Shown here piece after piece: positions 19,731 to 30,972 of a stretch of DNA of 64,000 bases. The first letter of the stretch is position 1. Every line of letters begins with the position of its first letter. The notes under the pieces were generated by a model. The model was not told where the DNA came from and did no database searches. It saw nothing but the letters and a program-made list of their open reading frames with translations. Source of the DNA: Rhabditoides inermis. Lineage: Eukaryota; Nematoda; Chromadorea; Rhabditida; Rhabditidae. The position numbers and the translations under genes are program-made. The DNA lies in assembly GCA_963966185.1 (NCBI GenBank), contig CAWZYM010000392.1:535001-599000 (forward strand). Reading direction: 5' to 3'.

Positions 19731-21598
19731 TTACAAGCGCCCTCCGACTCCATAGTAGGCGTTGGGTGGATAGGCCTGCATGGGTTGGAAGGGCTGGCCG
19801 GCAAAGGGAAAGAAGCCCTGCGGGTTGTACTGCTGCTGGTACATGTGGTACATGGGACTGTTCAGATCGGGCAGTCCAGCGGGCATGGACGGAGAGGGGA
19901 AGTCGCACTTGATGTCCTCCTCCTTGAGCTTCATCACCGGGCTCTCCGTGCCGCTCGTGTTGCAGTCGGGGCTGCGGCTGTCCCGCCCGTCCTCGTCCTT
20001 CACTCCTCCTCCACCCATCTTCTTCTCCTTCTCCATCCGCTTGTGCTTGTAGCGCTGGTTTTGGAACCAGATCTTCACCTGAAATGCAAGCAGTTCACAT
20101 GTGCAGTCTATTGCAAGAAACTAGGCGGCGGCTGTCGGCAGCGCTGCCTCACATGCTACTGTAATTGGCGACAATTCGCCTCGCCGTGCCTCGTAACCGG
20201 CCCACCGCCGGAAACCGGCCATGCGAACAGCTGATCGCGGTGATCGAGTGATAACGATAGGCTCACCTGAGTGGGGGTGAGGTTGATGGATCGAGCGAGG
20301 TTCTCGCGGTCTTGCGCAGACAGATACTTGTTCGATCGGAAGCGGCGTTCCAGCTCCACGACCTAGATGAGAGGGGTTAGAGGAGGAAGGGGAGAGGGAT
20401 GGACACACCTGCTGCTGGGAGAAGAGCACTCGTCGCTTCCTTCGCTGGCTCATGGAGCTCATCATGTTGCGCTGGTTGTCGAGAGACAGACCCACTCCGA
20501 AGCCACTGCCGCCGATCCGAGAGACTGCAAACGATACATGGTTACGGGTTCATATTCGTATCTACTCGCAGTAGGATGCCTATCTGACCCCTCCTCAAGT
20601 GCTTGCGCTCACAGTTTACGCGTGTTTGTATACTGCAAAAGCGACCGTGTTGCCTGTGTGAGAACGGCAGCCTATCAATCTCCCTCTATCCACTCCACAC
20701 TTCCGGATCGCCCCTCTTACGCAATGTTGTCGCGATCTCATTACCATGTAGTAGTGCTTTCGAGTTGCGTGGGGATGTGACGCCACCCTAATCCAGTGCG
20801 TATGCTCGCACCTAATTAGAATACTCAATTGCCCTGATGAACTTCACAACCAGCTGATTCGATCGATAGTGCGAATAGAACCCTCTCTTTCTGCATTCAT
20901 GGCCGACTCACTCTCTATTTGTCAAAAGCGAGTTCTCACTGCCGTCCCTTTCCCATGTGAGACACTGGCCCTCCTCGATCTGCCCGCTCTCTCGCCGCGC
21001 CCTAGCCTACAGTACCCCGTCTCGCTTACTCACACCGCTGCCATCCTCCACACCGCTATCAACAATGTTCCCTCATTGGTGCGAGGCAAGGATAGCGGGG
21101 ATCTACGCGGTTTCATCCAATTCCATTCAATTCACACCGGCCGTCATCGCGAGATCGCACCAATTACACACCCAGTCAGTCACACATACCACCAATACAT
21201 GCGCGATTTGCAGCGTCATTATGGAAAACCAGACAAGCGAAACGCGCGCACAACGAACGTCTACTATGGCATACTGTAGAGTAACAAGTAAAAGACTCAC
21301 TTGCAAAGCGCGGGTCGTGAGCTCCATACCAGCTGGCAGTAGTCGGAGTACCGTTCACGTAGCTGAAAGCACGAGGTGAGTGGATGAAGAAAGGTACGCG
21401 TACTCACCTGGAGATGTCCTGAGTGGGTTGGTACGCGGCGTGGGAGAAGGTGGGAAAGTAGGGGTTGATCTGCGGGGCAGCAGTGCCAGAGAAGGCTGTG
21501 GGAGCAGCTGCAGACGGGAGCTGGGAGGAGGCAGAGAACGAAGACGCGGCAGGCGCGGCAGAAGACGCCGTCGACGGCTCCACGGCGAACGACGACAT
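19731..21598 (-). CDS. NK-2 class homeodomain transcription factor (NKX2.1/CEH-27-like)
   Basis: Five exons (21598-21408, 21362-21301, 20524-20409, 20362-20267, 20078-19731) give about 270 residues with all phases consistent. An Ala/Ser-rich N-terminus is followed by [14 protein letters not shown], a block resembling the GWY..RF..ISR segment before NKX2.1-type homeodomains. The homeodomain runs from [12 protein letters not shown] through [20 protein letters not shown] and [19 protein letters not shown]. Tyr54 (RYK) is the NK-2 hallmark; residue 52 is Gln rather than the usual His. An acidic, Ser/Pro and Tyr-rich C-terminus follows. Two introns cut the homeodomain, after FSQQQ and after LTPTQ. 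It should bind CAAG-type sites in the nucleus. Which C. elegans NK-2 gene is the orthologue is uncertain; CEH-27 seems closest from memory. Confidence 0.92.
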
Positions 21599-21825
21599 TC
21601 TACAACACAAGACGTCAACTGCGAAAGGTATCGTAAGAATGTATAAATGCAGCAGAATATACAAATGTAAAGTGAATAGAATACCGTGGTTCATGGCGCG
21701 GTGGGGGTGAGGGGAGAGGTGGGCGAGAGTGACTCCCCGGAGGGAATCGCCCTCTTCCATCACTCACTCACCACCATCCACGCCACTCACTCGAGGTGCT
21801 AGACTCCCAAGGAGCCACTCCTCCA

Positions 21826-21935
21826 TTTATAACAAGCATCTGTACGGGGCGGGGCTGGCCCTCCGAGGGGGCGGGGCGAGGGGAGACTGTGACGAGGGAG
21901 CGCGGCGATTCGAGAGAGGCGGGCGCGCTGATTGG
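21826..21935 (-). promoter_or_regulatory. TATA / paired GC-box / CCAAT promoter of the homeobox gene
   Basis: Reading on the minus strand: CCAATCAGC at 21935-21927, GC boxes at 21877-21864 and 21855-21846 (plus-strand words CGAGGGGGCGGGGC and GGGGCGGGGC), then TATAAA at 21831-21826, about 230 bp before the ATG. Order and spacing fit a classical pol II promoter. Confidence 0.55.
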
Positions 21936-23290
21936 CTGGAGGGTGAGTGGCGGTGGAGGGTCATTGCAACGACTGGAGGAGTTCAGGAAGCACCTATCAT
22001 ACACTTGTATCTCATTGATACTGTCTAACTACTCATTAGATGACGACATCAAAGAGAGCCGGAAACAACTAACATTCTTGATCAGTCAGCATTCAAGATT
22101 CACACTACGATACTTCATTGCAGGTTTCAACCAACGTTAGATGCATTATTACATAAAATATAAAATACATTATCTAATTTCACGTGAATGCCATTGTAGG
22201 TGTGATGGTTGGTGCGTATCCGCCGTCTCTCTATCTACATGCTGCCTGATCCTCACAGACCGGTCTCACTCCTCCCTTCCTCCCTTCCTCCCTTCTTACC
22301 TCCTTCCCACTCTCCCGCTATACCAATTAGACACCTCCCAATTGAACATCGCAACAAAAATTGAATAATAGTGGTGTAGCATTGTAGTGGGCATATTGTG
22401 TGCTAATGGAGTGATTGAGTGTGTATTGTGGCTCGCAGCGGGAGCTTCTCACTCGCGCCAACCTGTCGTCTTCACACCTTGCCACCTGGGGCGCTCATCC
22501 ATCCACGTATGCCCCCCGGACACACGCACTGTTTGCGAACCGTTTAGAACAAGACAATGCACGAGTGCGCGAGTGTGTTTGTTATCGATTGTCGACTCGA
22601 TTCGCACCCCGGATGTGTGTCCGATCAGTGGATATTGGGTATCCGGAGGCATACACACACGCATTCACTCGCATTGCAGCAGTCCTTCCGGGAAACTCAA
22701 TGGCACTTCACAGCACTGTCAAGGGTGTGACGAGAAACCGAAACTAGAGTAATACGAGTACTACTGTGGAAACACACTCAATTACAGCGATCAGTTACAT
22801 TGGCATGCCCGTCATCCGGTGCCTCGCGGAAACAAAGGGTCTCTTCCTATCCGAAGGCAATTTGTGCTTTTCTCACTGTATCGTCGGCTACTTTGATGGG
22901 ATTAATCGTGTCTGCTCGGATATTGTTTGTCTAGCGGCTAGGTAGAAGAGAGTGTGGATATGAGGATGTGAGGATGGGCGGCTGCCTGCGGCCAATCGGC
23001 ACGCTTACCACAGTAATCCCATTGTTCACACCTTTATGAGATTGAGAGGTCAATGCAAATTGGGCTACTGTCCAAACTTACTAATCAATAAGTTTGAAGA
23101 CAAACATATTCGTAAATAAGGGAAATATGTATCATATATTGGCTGAATAATTTACTAAGAGTTTGCCTCACATTGGTTTGTATGTTCTAACCCGTAGATT
23201 TTACAAATATACCGGTGCCACAAAAATCAAATGGCCCAAAATCACAACGATATTTATTTCAATATTTTAGTACCTCATCTATATTATGTT
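21936..23290. other. Upstream non-coding DNA of the homeobox gene
   Basis: Mixed-composition DNA with (CCCTT)-like pyrimidine repeats at about 22260-22310 and an ACAGTAATCCC word at about 23011. No gene supported. Confidence 0.45.
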
Positions 23291-23520
23291 TATCGCGGTA
23301 GCGCAGTGGAAGTATGCGCGGCTCTCTATCGCAAAATCGCGAGTTCGATGCCACCCGTGGGGCGAAGAAATTTCGCTACCGCGGTGGCGACAACCCTGGC
23401 ACGTTGCCAGCCGATAGCCAGAAGACACACCGCCAGTGTAGCTTCTCATGGCCGGGTACTACTAATCCATTTTCTGCAATTTCTACCCCCTGTTTGTGTG
23501 GCCCGTCATTCGTGTTGTAA
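23291..23520 (+). repeat. tRNA-derived SINE-like element
   Basis: An A-box TAGCGCAGTGG (23299-23309) and B-box-like GAGTTCGATGCC (23341-23352) are spaced as in tRNA, followed by about 170 bp of unrelated body. The body differs from the SINE pair at 24.2-24.7 kb, so this is a second family. Right boundary approximate. Confidence 0.5.
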
Positions 23521-24220
23521 TTTTTAATAGAACAAATAACTTGTACATTCAGGAACATATTAAATTTAAAACACAAAAGTTTGAGGAACATTTATTCAAA
23601 AATATATCCGCTCATCACTTACATTGCCGGCGGTGTTTCTCGGACGTGCCTTCTCTTCCGCCCCTCCATTGTGGGCGGCTCGTGTGATGCATTGTGTGGA
23701 TGGGTGATGCTAATTGACAGGATGGCAGGACGGTGTTTGCCCCGCGGTCTCTCACCCAACAAGAGACGCGCATCCGCCACCGGCATCGCCCCTCGCAAGA
23801 GTGTCGAATAATACTGTAATACTGTAAGCTGTAAGGAAAGGGGAAGGGGAGTCAAACGCCAGTTTTTTACGGTAACAATACGAATTTCGGTGATCCCGTG
23901 GATGCGTACGTGTTGTCATCATCTGCTTGCGGTTTCTGGGGAAGTTTCGATCTAGGCGGCGGAAATTCCGGGCTTCAACGATCGATCGCGAAGAGACGTC
24001 TCCGAGAGTTTCATCTTCTTCGAGGATTCCTCTCCAGTCTCAATGCCCGTAGATGTAGATAGTAGCAAAATAGAATACCAGTCCAGTTAGTGTCCTCCGC
24101 CGCACAGCATTGTTCAGGGGTCGAGAGAATAACAGGGGGCACGTGACCGCGCGCTGGCAGAGAAAAATGAAGAATTTTTGAAAAGTTAGAAAGAAAAAAC
24201 TATCAAATTTTGTAACCATC

Positions 24221-24398
24221 GCTATAGTCGGTTTGGATCCTATATGCCATCCGTGACATTTCACATGTTGTGCAGTTTCGTGCAACTTAACGTGTATGTC
24301 TTCAAATATCCAAAACGCTTTGTGTGAGGGAATCGAACCCTTGGGCAGCTCGCACCGATCGCGCGCTGGCGGCGCGCTCTACCCTGCGCCATTGAGGG
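24221..24398 (-). repeat. tRNA-derived SINE, copy 1
   Basis: The minus strand has a tRNA-like head with GGTTCGATTCC (24339-24329) and a tail containing AACATGTGAAATGTCACGG and CATATAGGATCC. Head and tail match copy 2 at 24515-24678 in inverted orientation. Not a functional tRNA gene, since the acceptor ends do not pair. Confidence 0.8.
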
Positions 24399-24514
24399 TC
24401 ATACTGAGAGGTCATTGAATTTCGCAGATATGTTTGCTCGTTATCTCTCATCATTGTACACTGAAGAGGCCAGTGGAGCTAGATGGGCTCTCTCTTCGAT
24501 CTCTTAACCACTGC

Positions 24515-24678
24515 CTCTATGGCGCAGTGGCGCACAAACGCCGCGACCTGTTCGCGGGTTCGATTCCCACTCAAGGAAGCGTTGTGGATATTCGATGACA
24601 TACATGCTGTGTTGCACAAAACTGCACAACATGTGAAATGTCACGGATGGCATATAGGATCCAATCCGACTATATATC
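24515..24678 (+). repeat. tRNA-derived SINE, copy 2
   Basis: Has an A box TGGCGCAGTGG (24520-24530), a B box GGTTCGATTCC (24557-24567) and the same ~100 bp tail as copy 1. The two copies are head-to-head, about 115 bp apart. Confidence 0.8.
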
Positions 24679-24980
24679 GGATCAAAAGACAAAGTTGTGG
24701 TGGATGATGCGTGTTACGCTCCTGTGTTTCTTGTTTCGTAATTCCTTTTCTGAGCCGAGATATAGTAGTATAGCAATGTTTAGAAAGTTTTAAATTGTTT
24801 TTTTTTTACATTTATCAGTATTTACGATTCGTACTGTAAAATCACAGAGTTTTTCGAATTTACACTATCACATTTTTTCCTTCAGGAGAATAAACGAACA
24901 CGATATCGAATCAACACGTTTGCAATAGAGTAATCGTGAATGGAAGGATCGGGAGGAGGAGGGTGAGACTCTCTTCTCTT

Positions 24981-25990
24981 TTACTGCGGATCATTGAGAT
25001 TCTGGAACGTAGTCCAAAACAGACACACAATAATGCATGCCACAACAAATGTTCCAAGAGCGAAATGCGTCCAACTGCAAGTATAGTTTGCGGTTGTACT
25101 GTTTGTAAATGAGTGCCACTCATACCATTTATAAAGCAGAATCGCGTCGATAATCGAGTTTTCCGCCAGAACAAATTAAAAAGTATGTCAGTTTTGTCTC
25201 ATGACTAATATTAATTTTTTCGATATTTGCGCAGTTTATTTTTTCAACAGTAATTCATATTTTTTCAAATCATCCTGTGAAATTTTATCCTACAGTAATC
25301 CTTATTTTTGGCGACAGATCAAAATATTCTCCTACAATAGTCTCTATTTTTTTTAAATTATTTTCTACCGTAATCTTTTTTTCTAAAAAAATGTTTTTAC
25401 AGTCATCTTTTTTTGCAAGCTGAAAAAATTATTTTCTACCATGTTCCTTATCTGTGCAATCAAAGTGTATTATTCTATCGTAACTACACCCTTTTGTTTT
25501 AGAAGCATATCATTTTTCTACAGTAATCCTCTGTGATATATGATATTTTAGTATTTTTTTCTGTCGTAACTGCACCCTTTTGTTTTAGAAGCTTTTTTTC
25601 TACAGTAATCCTCTGTGATAAATGATATTTTAGTTTTTTCTCATTTTCAAAAAAAACATCGTCGAGTGTTGTCGCTCGTTGAAATTTGCATAGTCGCTTT
25701 TTATCCTTGATTCTGCAATCAATGTAAATTATTATCCTATACCGTATAATCAATTTCACAACAAATCTTTGAAGGAGAAGCGGCCGACGTGACCCTGCGG
25801 TATTCTAGCTGCCATGAAGATGACTACAACAAAGAGAGCCTGAAAAATGCGACAACTGATGAGTAAGTGTGAGAGCAACATTCGAGAAGGGCAAATATGG
25901 AAGTGTGGTGCTGTAAGGGATCGCCGAGCTGTTCGCAACATTCGTGAGACGAACTACGGACGCTATGACTAAATGAGACAGTATTATCAT
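24981..25990 (-). CDS. Candidate small membrane-protein gene or remnant
   Basis: Two coding islands are visible. The 5' island starts ATG at 25990 (MIILSHLVIAS), with a GTAGTT donor and a TTTTTCAG acceptor leading to ALFVVVIFMAARIPQG. The 3' island is a 51 bp intron (GTATGA...TTGCAG) joining ENSIIDAILLYK to a hydrophobic segment ALGTFVVACIIVCLFW, with stop TAA at 24983-24981. The islands are separated by about 600 bp of T-rich repeat, and I could not find an acceptor that joins them in frame. It may be a broken gene, or one with an exon I missed. No family recognised. Confidence 0.3.
25280..25640. repeat. Degenerate tandem repeat with ACAGTAATCC words
   Basis: T-rich DNA in which CTACAGTAATCC or close variants recur at about 40-90 bp spacing. 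An ~80 bp unit (from CGTAACT..CACCCTTTTG to ATGATATTTTAGT) is tandemly duplicated at about 25479-25636. Confidence 0.7.
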
Positions 25991-26023
25991 TTTGATGCAG
26001 AAGAAGAATGATACAATGATCAA

Positions 26024-27260
26024 ATATAATTACAATTACATGCCGGTTTTATGAGTAACATTTTTTTTATCGTTTTTGAGTTTTTTTTTAATTATTGTGT
26101 GAAAAAAAAGAAGAACGAGCTGGCGATGGACACGTGTGACTACCGATTGGAGGCCGCGCAACGTCACTTGAGAACCCGGACGGCCGCCAACCCGCTGGGC
26201 AGATTCTGTCCGCAATAATACAAAATTGTTCTATGGGCGCAGGAACGACTACAAGTAGTGGGCAACTGCAGCTCGAGACCGTTCACTGTGGCGAAAGATG
26301 GGCTCCGCGCTTGCAAGCTGAAGGAGCATTCACGTATTCAAATATTCAAATAAGTAAGTGAAAACATACCATAAATCATAAATATTGTATTTTTATGTGA
26401 AAATTAATAGTGAAAAGCATCTAAAAAATATGCTCGTTGAAAAAGTGTGCAGAAATGTGCAGAAATGTACGCGATGTGTGATGGTTTCTTTTTGTGATGG
26501 AACCCGGTTTTTTCCAGCATATGATCCGAAATTGTCTTTTGTGTTTTGTGTGTCTGTGTTGCACATCTATGATTATGAGATGTGCGGACGATAGAACAAA
26601 AAAAGAGAAAATAATTAAACAGGGATAATGAAAACGATTTGCGAGGAAATCGAGCCCTGCAGTACTCATCGCCAGATAGGTAATCTGCGGGTTTAGGTCA
26701 GTAGCGATTTCGAGAAACTCGGATATATGAACACACGTCCAGGTACCGACGAGGAAACGTCGTTTCACACCATCGCGTCTACCTTCGGAAGCCAGGCAGC
26801 CTGTATCGGTATCTAATCTGTTTTTCCGCCTTTTGTCATTTATCTTTCTTTATTAAAAGCAACAACGAAACAAATTATCAAACGCCTTTATTCGGTAGCA
26901 GTACATATTTTTTTTGCTATAGTTGCTTCACTGTCGCAGCATACAATATACAAGAGGAAAAGTCATAACATACACGCATTTCGATCAACAATAGAGAATT
27001 ATGGTTCGGGTCAAAGAGGTCATGATGTTCGGGTGTGAGAGAGAAAAGAGTGGAGAAAGAGGAGAAGCTCAGCATCATGGCTACATTTGGTCATACAAAG
27101 AAGGGATACATTTGGCAGTGCAATAAGCGAAGCTGGAAGAAGGACGGAGACTATGCCTCTATATCACAGAACACAACAGAACAAAACGCTGCAGCAATCA
27201 AGATTCACTCGGAGGGTCTATCGATTCATAAATCGACCGCGGGGCTACTCATCTATGTAT
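26024..27260. other. Non-coding DNA with possible old repeat fragments
   Basis: A short open segment at about 26110-26215 (reads NELAMDTCDYRLEAAQRHL) and the block 26313-26357, similar to 197-233, may be remnants of mobile elements. Nothing else supported. Confidence 0.35.
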
Positions 27261-28828
27261 CTAGAAGAGGAGAATAACTAGTAGGGCTAGAAGGAGACTG
27301 CGGATAGAAGCAGCACTGTGTTGGAGTCTCTCCAGGAGGAAGTCCACTGAGGCGTCGCCTGACTTGGTCACTACTACGTGACGCAGGTTGCGGTTCCTGA
27401 AAAAGGAGCAGTCAAGAGAGAGACACGAGAATTCGACTCACTTCTGGAATGGTGTATCCAGTTGGATGGTGGTGCCCAGGTCCCTTCTCTTTCTGTGAGC
27501 CCCAGCCTCTCCGCACTTCTCAGGCCACACATCCAGAGACACTCGCCAGCCCTCGTCGTCAACCTGAACAAGAGAAGTGAGCTATTTCGAAAAATGTAAC
27601 ATCATTCTACTCACCCTGAATGCGTAGCAGTCGTGTTTGTGTACCTTGCCGACCGCTCTCTTCTCATAGTACGGAATCCGCCCCATCGCATTCTCGATGC
27701 GCACCTCTCCGTCGTGACCGATGAAGATCTACAAGGACAGCGTGAAACCTCTACTTCTTAATTCCACTACCCACCTCTACGGCCTTCTTCTGTCTCTGTT
27801 CGCTCTCGCTGACTCTGTCGAGTAGTTGGATGGACAGACCGCTGTCCTCGTCCAGATCCACGTCTCCGTGCTGCTTCCGAGGCAGGAAGTGCACCTTCCC
27901 CTCCACTGTCTGCACCCTCCCAAATGGCTTGGCAGGCTGTCGGGAGAGGAGAAGGGAGGAGGGCCGACCGATGAACGCAGCTCCTTTCTCCGATCGCACG
28001 ATGCCTGATAGGCCAGTGCCCGCAGACGGGAACTCCACCGGACGCCAATCGTTCAGGTTGAACGACGGAGGGTTCTGGAAAGTAGATGATTTGATTCATT
28101 TGATTTGATTCAAAAAAATAGTGTACCTCCATAGACTCTGCGGACACAGTCTGCAGATGTTGCTTGTGTGAGGGATCGAGATCGTAGAGCACTCGGTTCC
28201 TAGTCGTCATTCGACGCAACTCCAAAAGAGGACGCCAGTCGTCAACCTGAATGCATTGTATTCACTTGCTTCCTCGTATTCCTTACCTCATCGTCCTTGT
28301 CACTCCAGACGAGCAGACTGATCGACTTGTCCAGTCCGAGCAGCCAGAGTAGCTGCTCCTTGGACCGCGCCGCCTGCAATCCCTCACCATCCCTCTCTTG
28401 TCCTTTCGCTTACACTACATCAGTCATCCCGCATTGCGCAACGTACAATCAAGTGTGTGTTTAGTGAGCACAGTGTGATTGATGGTGGAGATAAGGGGGA
28501 ATCGGAGAGGCGGAGGTCATCCGATCCATCCAGATTATCACCCCTTTGTTGCGCAATGCGGACGCGCGAACACGCTCACTCACTTACCACAGAGAGTCGC
28601 ACGGACAACATGACCGGCTGGTCGAGCTGCGTGATGTACTCCAGAAGGTGGAACACCTGACGCCAGCTCATCTTCTTGTGATGGTCGTGAAGAGAGGAGT
28701 AGTTGCCCTGTCGAGTCCAGCCGAGGGAGACTGTCGCATCCGGGAACAGGGCCTTCGTCTTCTCCACCAACACGTTGCCGTCGACGGGATGCTGAAGAGA
28801 TGGAGTAAACAGAGGAGAGGAAGAGAGA

Positions 28829-28863
<35 letters not shown>

Positions 28864-30972
28864 TACCTCTAAACTGCGCGGTGCTCTGAACACGTTTGCA
28901 TGGAGTATGAGTGGGCTGTCGAGCGATGGCGCATCGGGGTCTGCCTGTGCCGCATACAGATACTGCAGCACTGGCCGCACCACCTCCGTCGATCGCAGGT
29001 TGATCTTGATGGCTGAAACAGACAGCCGCTGTCATAACAACTCATCGATCAGTGTAGTTGTAGGGACTCTGTGTTGTGACAGCAGATGCCCAACGGCGGT
29101 CTCTTCACACAACAAGTGTAACAGGACAGAACAGACTGACGCAGTGCATCCATCACTCTCTGTTCACTCACCCTTGCCCATGTGAGCCACCTCACGCATC
29201 CAATCCTTGAATGTGATCCGATCGGCCACTCTCGCTCGCTCACTGCTCATCACGGGAATGGCACGATGTCTGCAATGAACACTGTCATTTCCTTCTCCCA
29301 TCCACTCTCTTCGCCCACCTCGGTCTCCTATGTGTCTGCATGAACACATCTCCCTCGATCAGCAGTGACTTGTTGAGGAACGGCTCTGAAAAGACTCCAT
29401 CGTGTAATCTCCCTCGTTTCAGTGACGCACATTTGCATATTGGGTGCAGCTTCTTCCGGGCAGGCAATCAGAGCCACGCGGCTTCGATCAAAGCCGCATC
29501 CGCATGTTTAATTCTCCCCTCTCTATTCCGCGCGGGATTCGCGCGTCTTCGTCGCCCCGGGCAATCGCCTCCCTCTTTGACCCCCACAAAAACAGGTGTA
29601 GCATAATTAGAGAGTGGCGGGTGCGGGCCGGCTGCAACCTCCCCTCCACCTATGTTTCAACCCGGCAAAAAGAGGAGAGAGAAAGGACACTGGCGCCACA
29701 CAGCGGGTGTGTTGATTGAGAGACGGCGGGCGGCTTTCATGGCAAGACGACAGAAAGGGAACACCACCACTCACACTGCCAGCTAATGTGTTTGATCGAG
29801 AAGTGCGCACAAGAGTAGAGAGGAACTAGTCGACAGAAGGCTTAGAGAGTGTGTGATTGGGAAAGAGTGGAAGGGATGCGAGAGCCGATCCATGGGAAGC
29901 GGTCATATGTGTTGAATATGCAACCGGATGCGCTAATTGCGCGGAATAATGGGCAAGATCGGATTAGGAAGCGCGCGAATGCGAACAGCTGATTGCGATG
30001 ATCTACGAAAAGCCTCTGATCTACCCAAAATCTCTCTCCCCATTTCTCCTCTTACCATGTAGCTGATCAACGAGTGCGGGCCACGAGTTGACTCCGTGTG
30101 CGACTCGAATGTTCATTCCGTCTCCCATAGTCTCATTCTTCCAGAAGTCGACGACCGACATGCGAGTCGCGCGGTTCTCCCTGTGAGTGTAGCCTGCAAA
30201 GGAATGGATGAGGAGAAGAGAGAGAGAGGGGGGGATGTATCCTCCGATCCACTCTAATTGCAATTATTCCCACATTCGAACACAATCACGGGCGTTCGGA
30301 ATGGAATCGGGGTGCGAGTGGCAGCAACTTCACTCTCTGTCACTTCCACCCACAACGCACCACAACAACCCCCCCCCCTCTACGTTTCAACTCATTCGCC
30401 GGTCGTAAAGACGCGTGGCCAACGCTCACTAATTATCATTGTAGTGGCATCTTCGAGGGTCCATAAATTCAGCTGGCAAGTGGCTCTCGCGCAACAGACG
30501 GGATCGAGTGAGAGAGATGAGGGGAGAGAAGGGGGTCCGTTTATACTCCCTCTCTCCCGAGGGAAATGCATGTTATGTTATGGGAAGAGGAACACAATAA
30601 CATACGAAACATGATACTACGCGCGGATAGATTGCTGTCTAACGTTGCGCAGTTGGGTAACTGCTCATTTTCATTCGATAATAAAAATGCGGAAATGACT
30701 GTAACCCCTTCCGATTCATGTATTCTAGTGGGAGAACGCGCATTCTCTCATCTCGAGACCTCCCGAAGTGCGTTTTATTGCCCATTATGGGAGTGATGGT
30801 TTGTTCCTATTCTCTCGATGCTGATATATCTCTATCCTTTTCTCTATCTCTTCATCTCTCTCACATCTCTACTCTACTCTCCGATAATATTGTCTCATTA
30901 ATGAATCAACAATTACTCACCATTTGCCGACGAAAAAAGGGCGGCAGCCACGAGTAGAATTATCATTTTCAT
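27261..30972 (-). CDS. mnr-1: Menorin/FAM151 family protein (DUF2181)
   Basis: Twelve exons give about 530 residues. A signal peptide ([18 protein letters not shown]) precedes the DUF2181 domain, which has a PLC-like phosphodiesterase fold: [70 protein letters not shown] and [13 protein letters not shown]-terminal extension with basic segments ends in a hydrophobic tail ([11 protein letters not shown]), suggesting a membrane anchor. In C. elegans, menorin acts from the epidermis with SAX-7, LECT-2 and DMA-1 to pattern PVD dendrites. The usual EAD acidic motif reads EGD here. Introns 1 and 2 are long (~725 and ~660 bp); the intron after exon 5 contains a GA/CT microsatellite. Family assignment is strong; orthology to mnr-1 itself is inferred. 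Confidence 0.85.
28819..28861. repeat. (GA)n microsatellite in a menorin intron
   Basis: Read on the coding strand it is (CT)n and lies between donor and acceptor of a short intron. Confidence 0.9.

Noticed and set aside
24310..24400. A true tRNA gene on the minus strand
   Set aside because: A and B boxes are present, but the acceptor and T stems do not pair, and the same unit with its tail is repeated at 24.5 kb, so it is a SINE.
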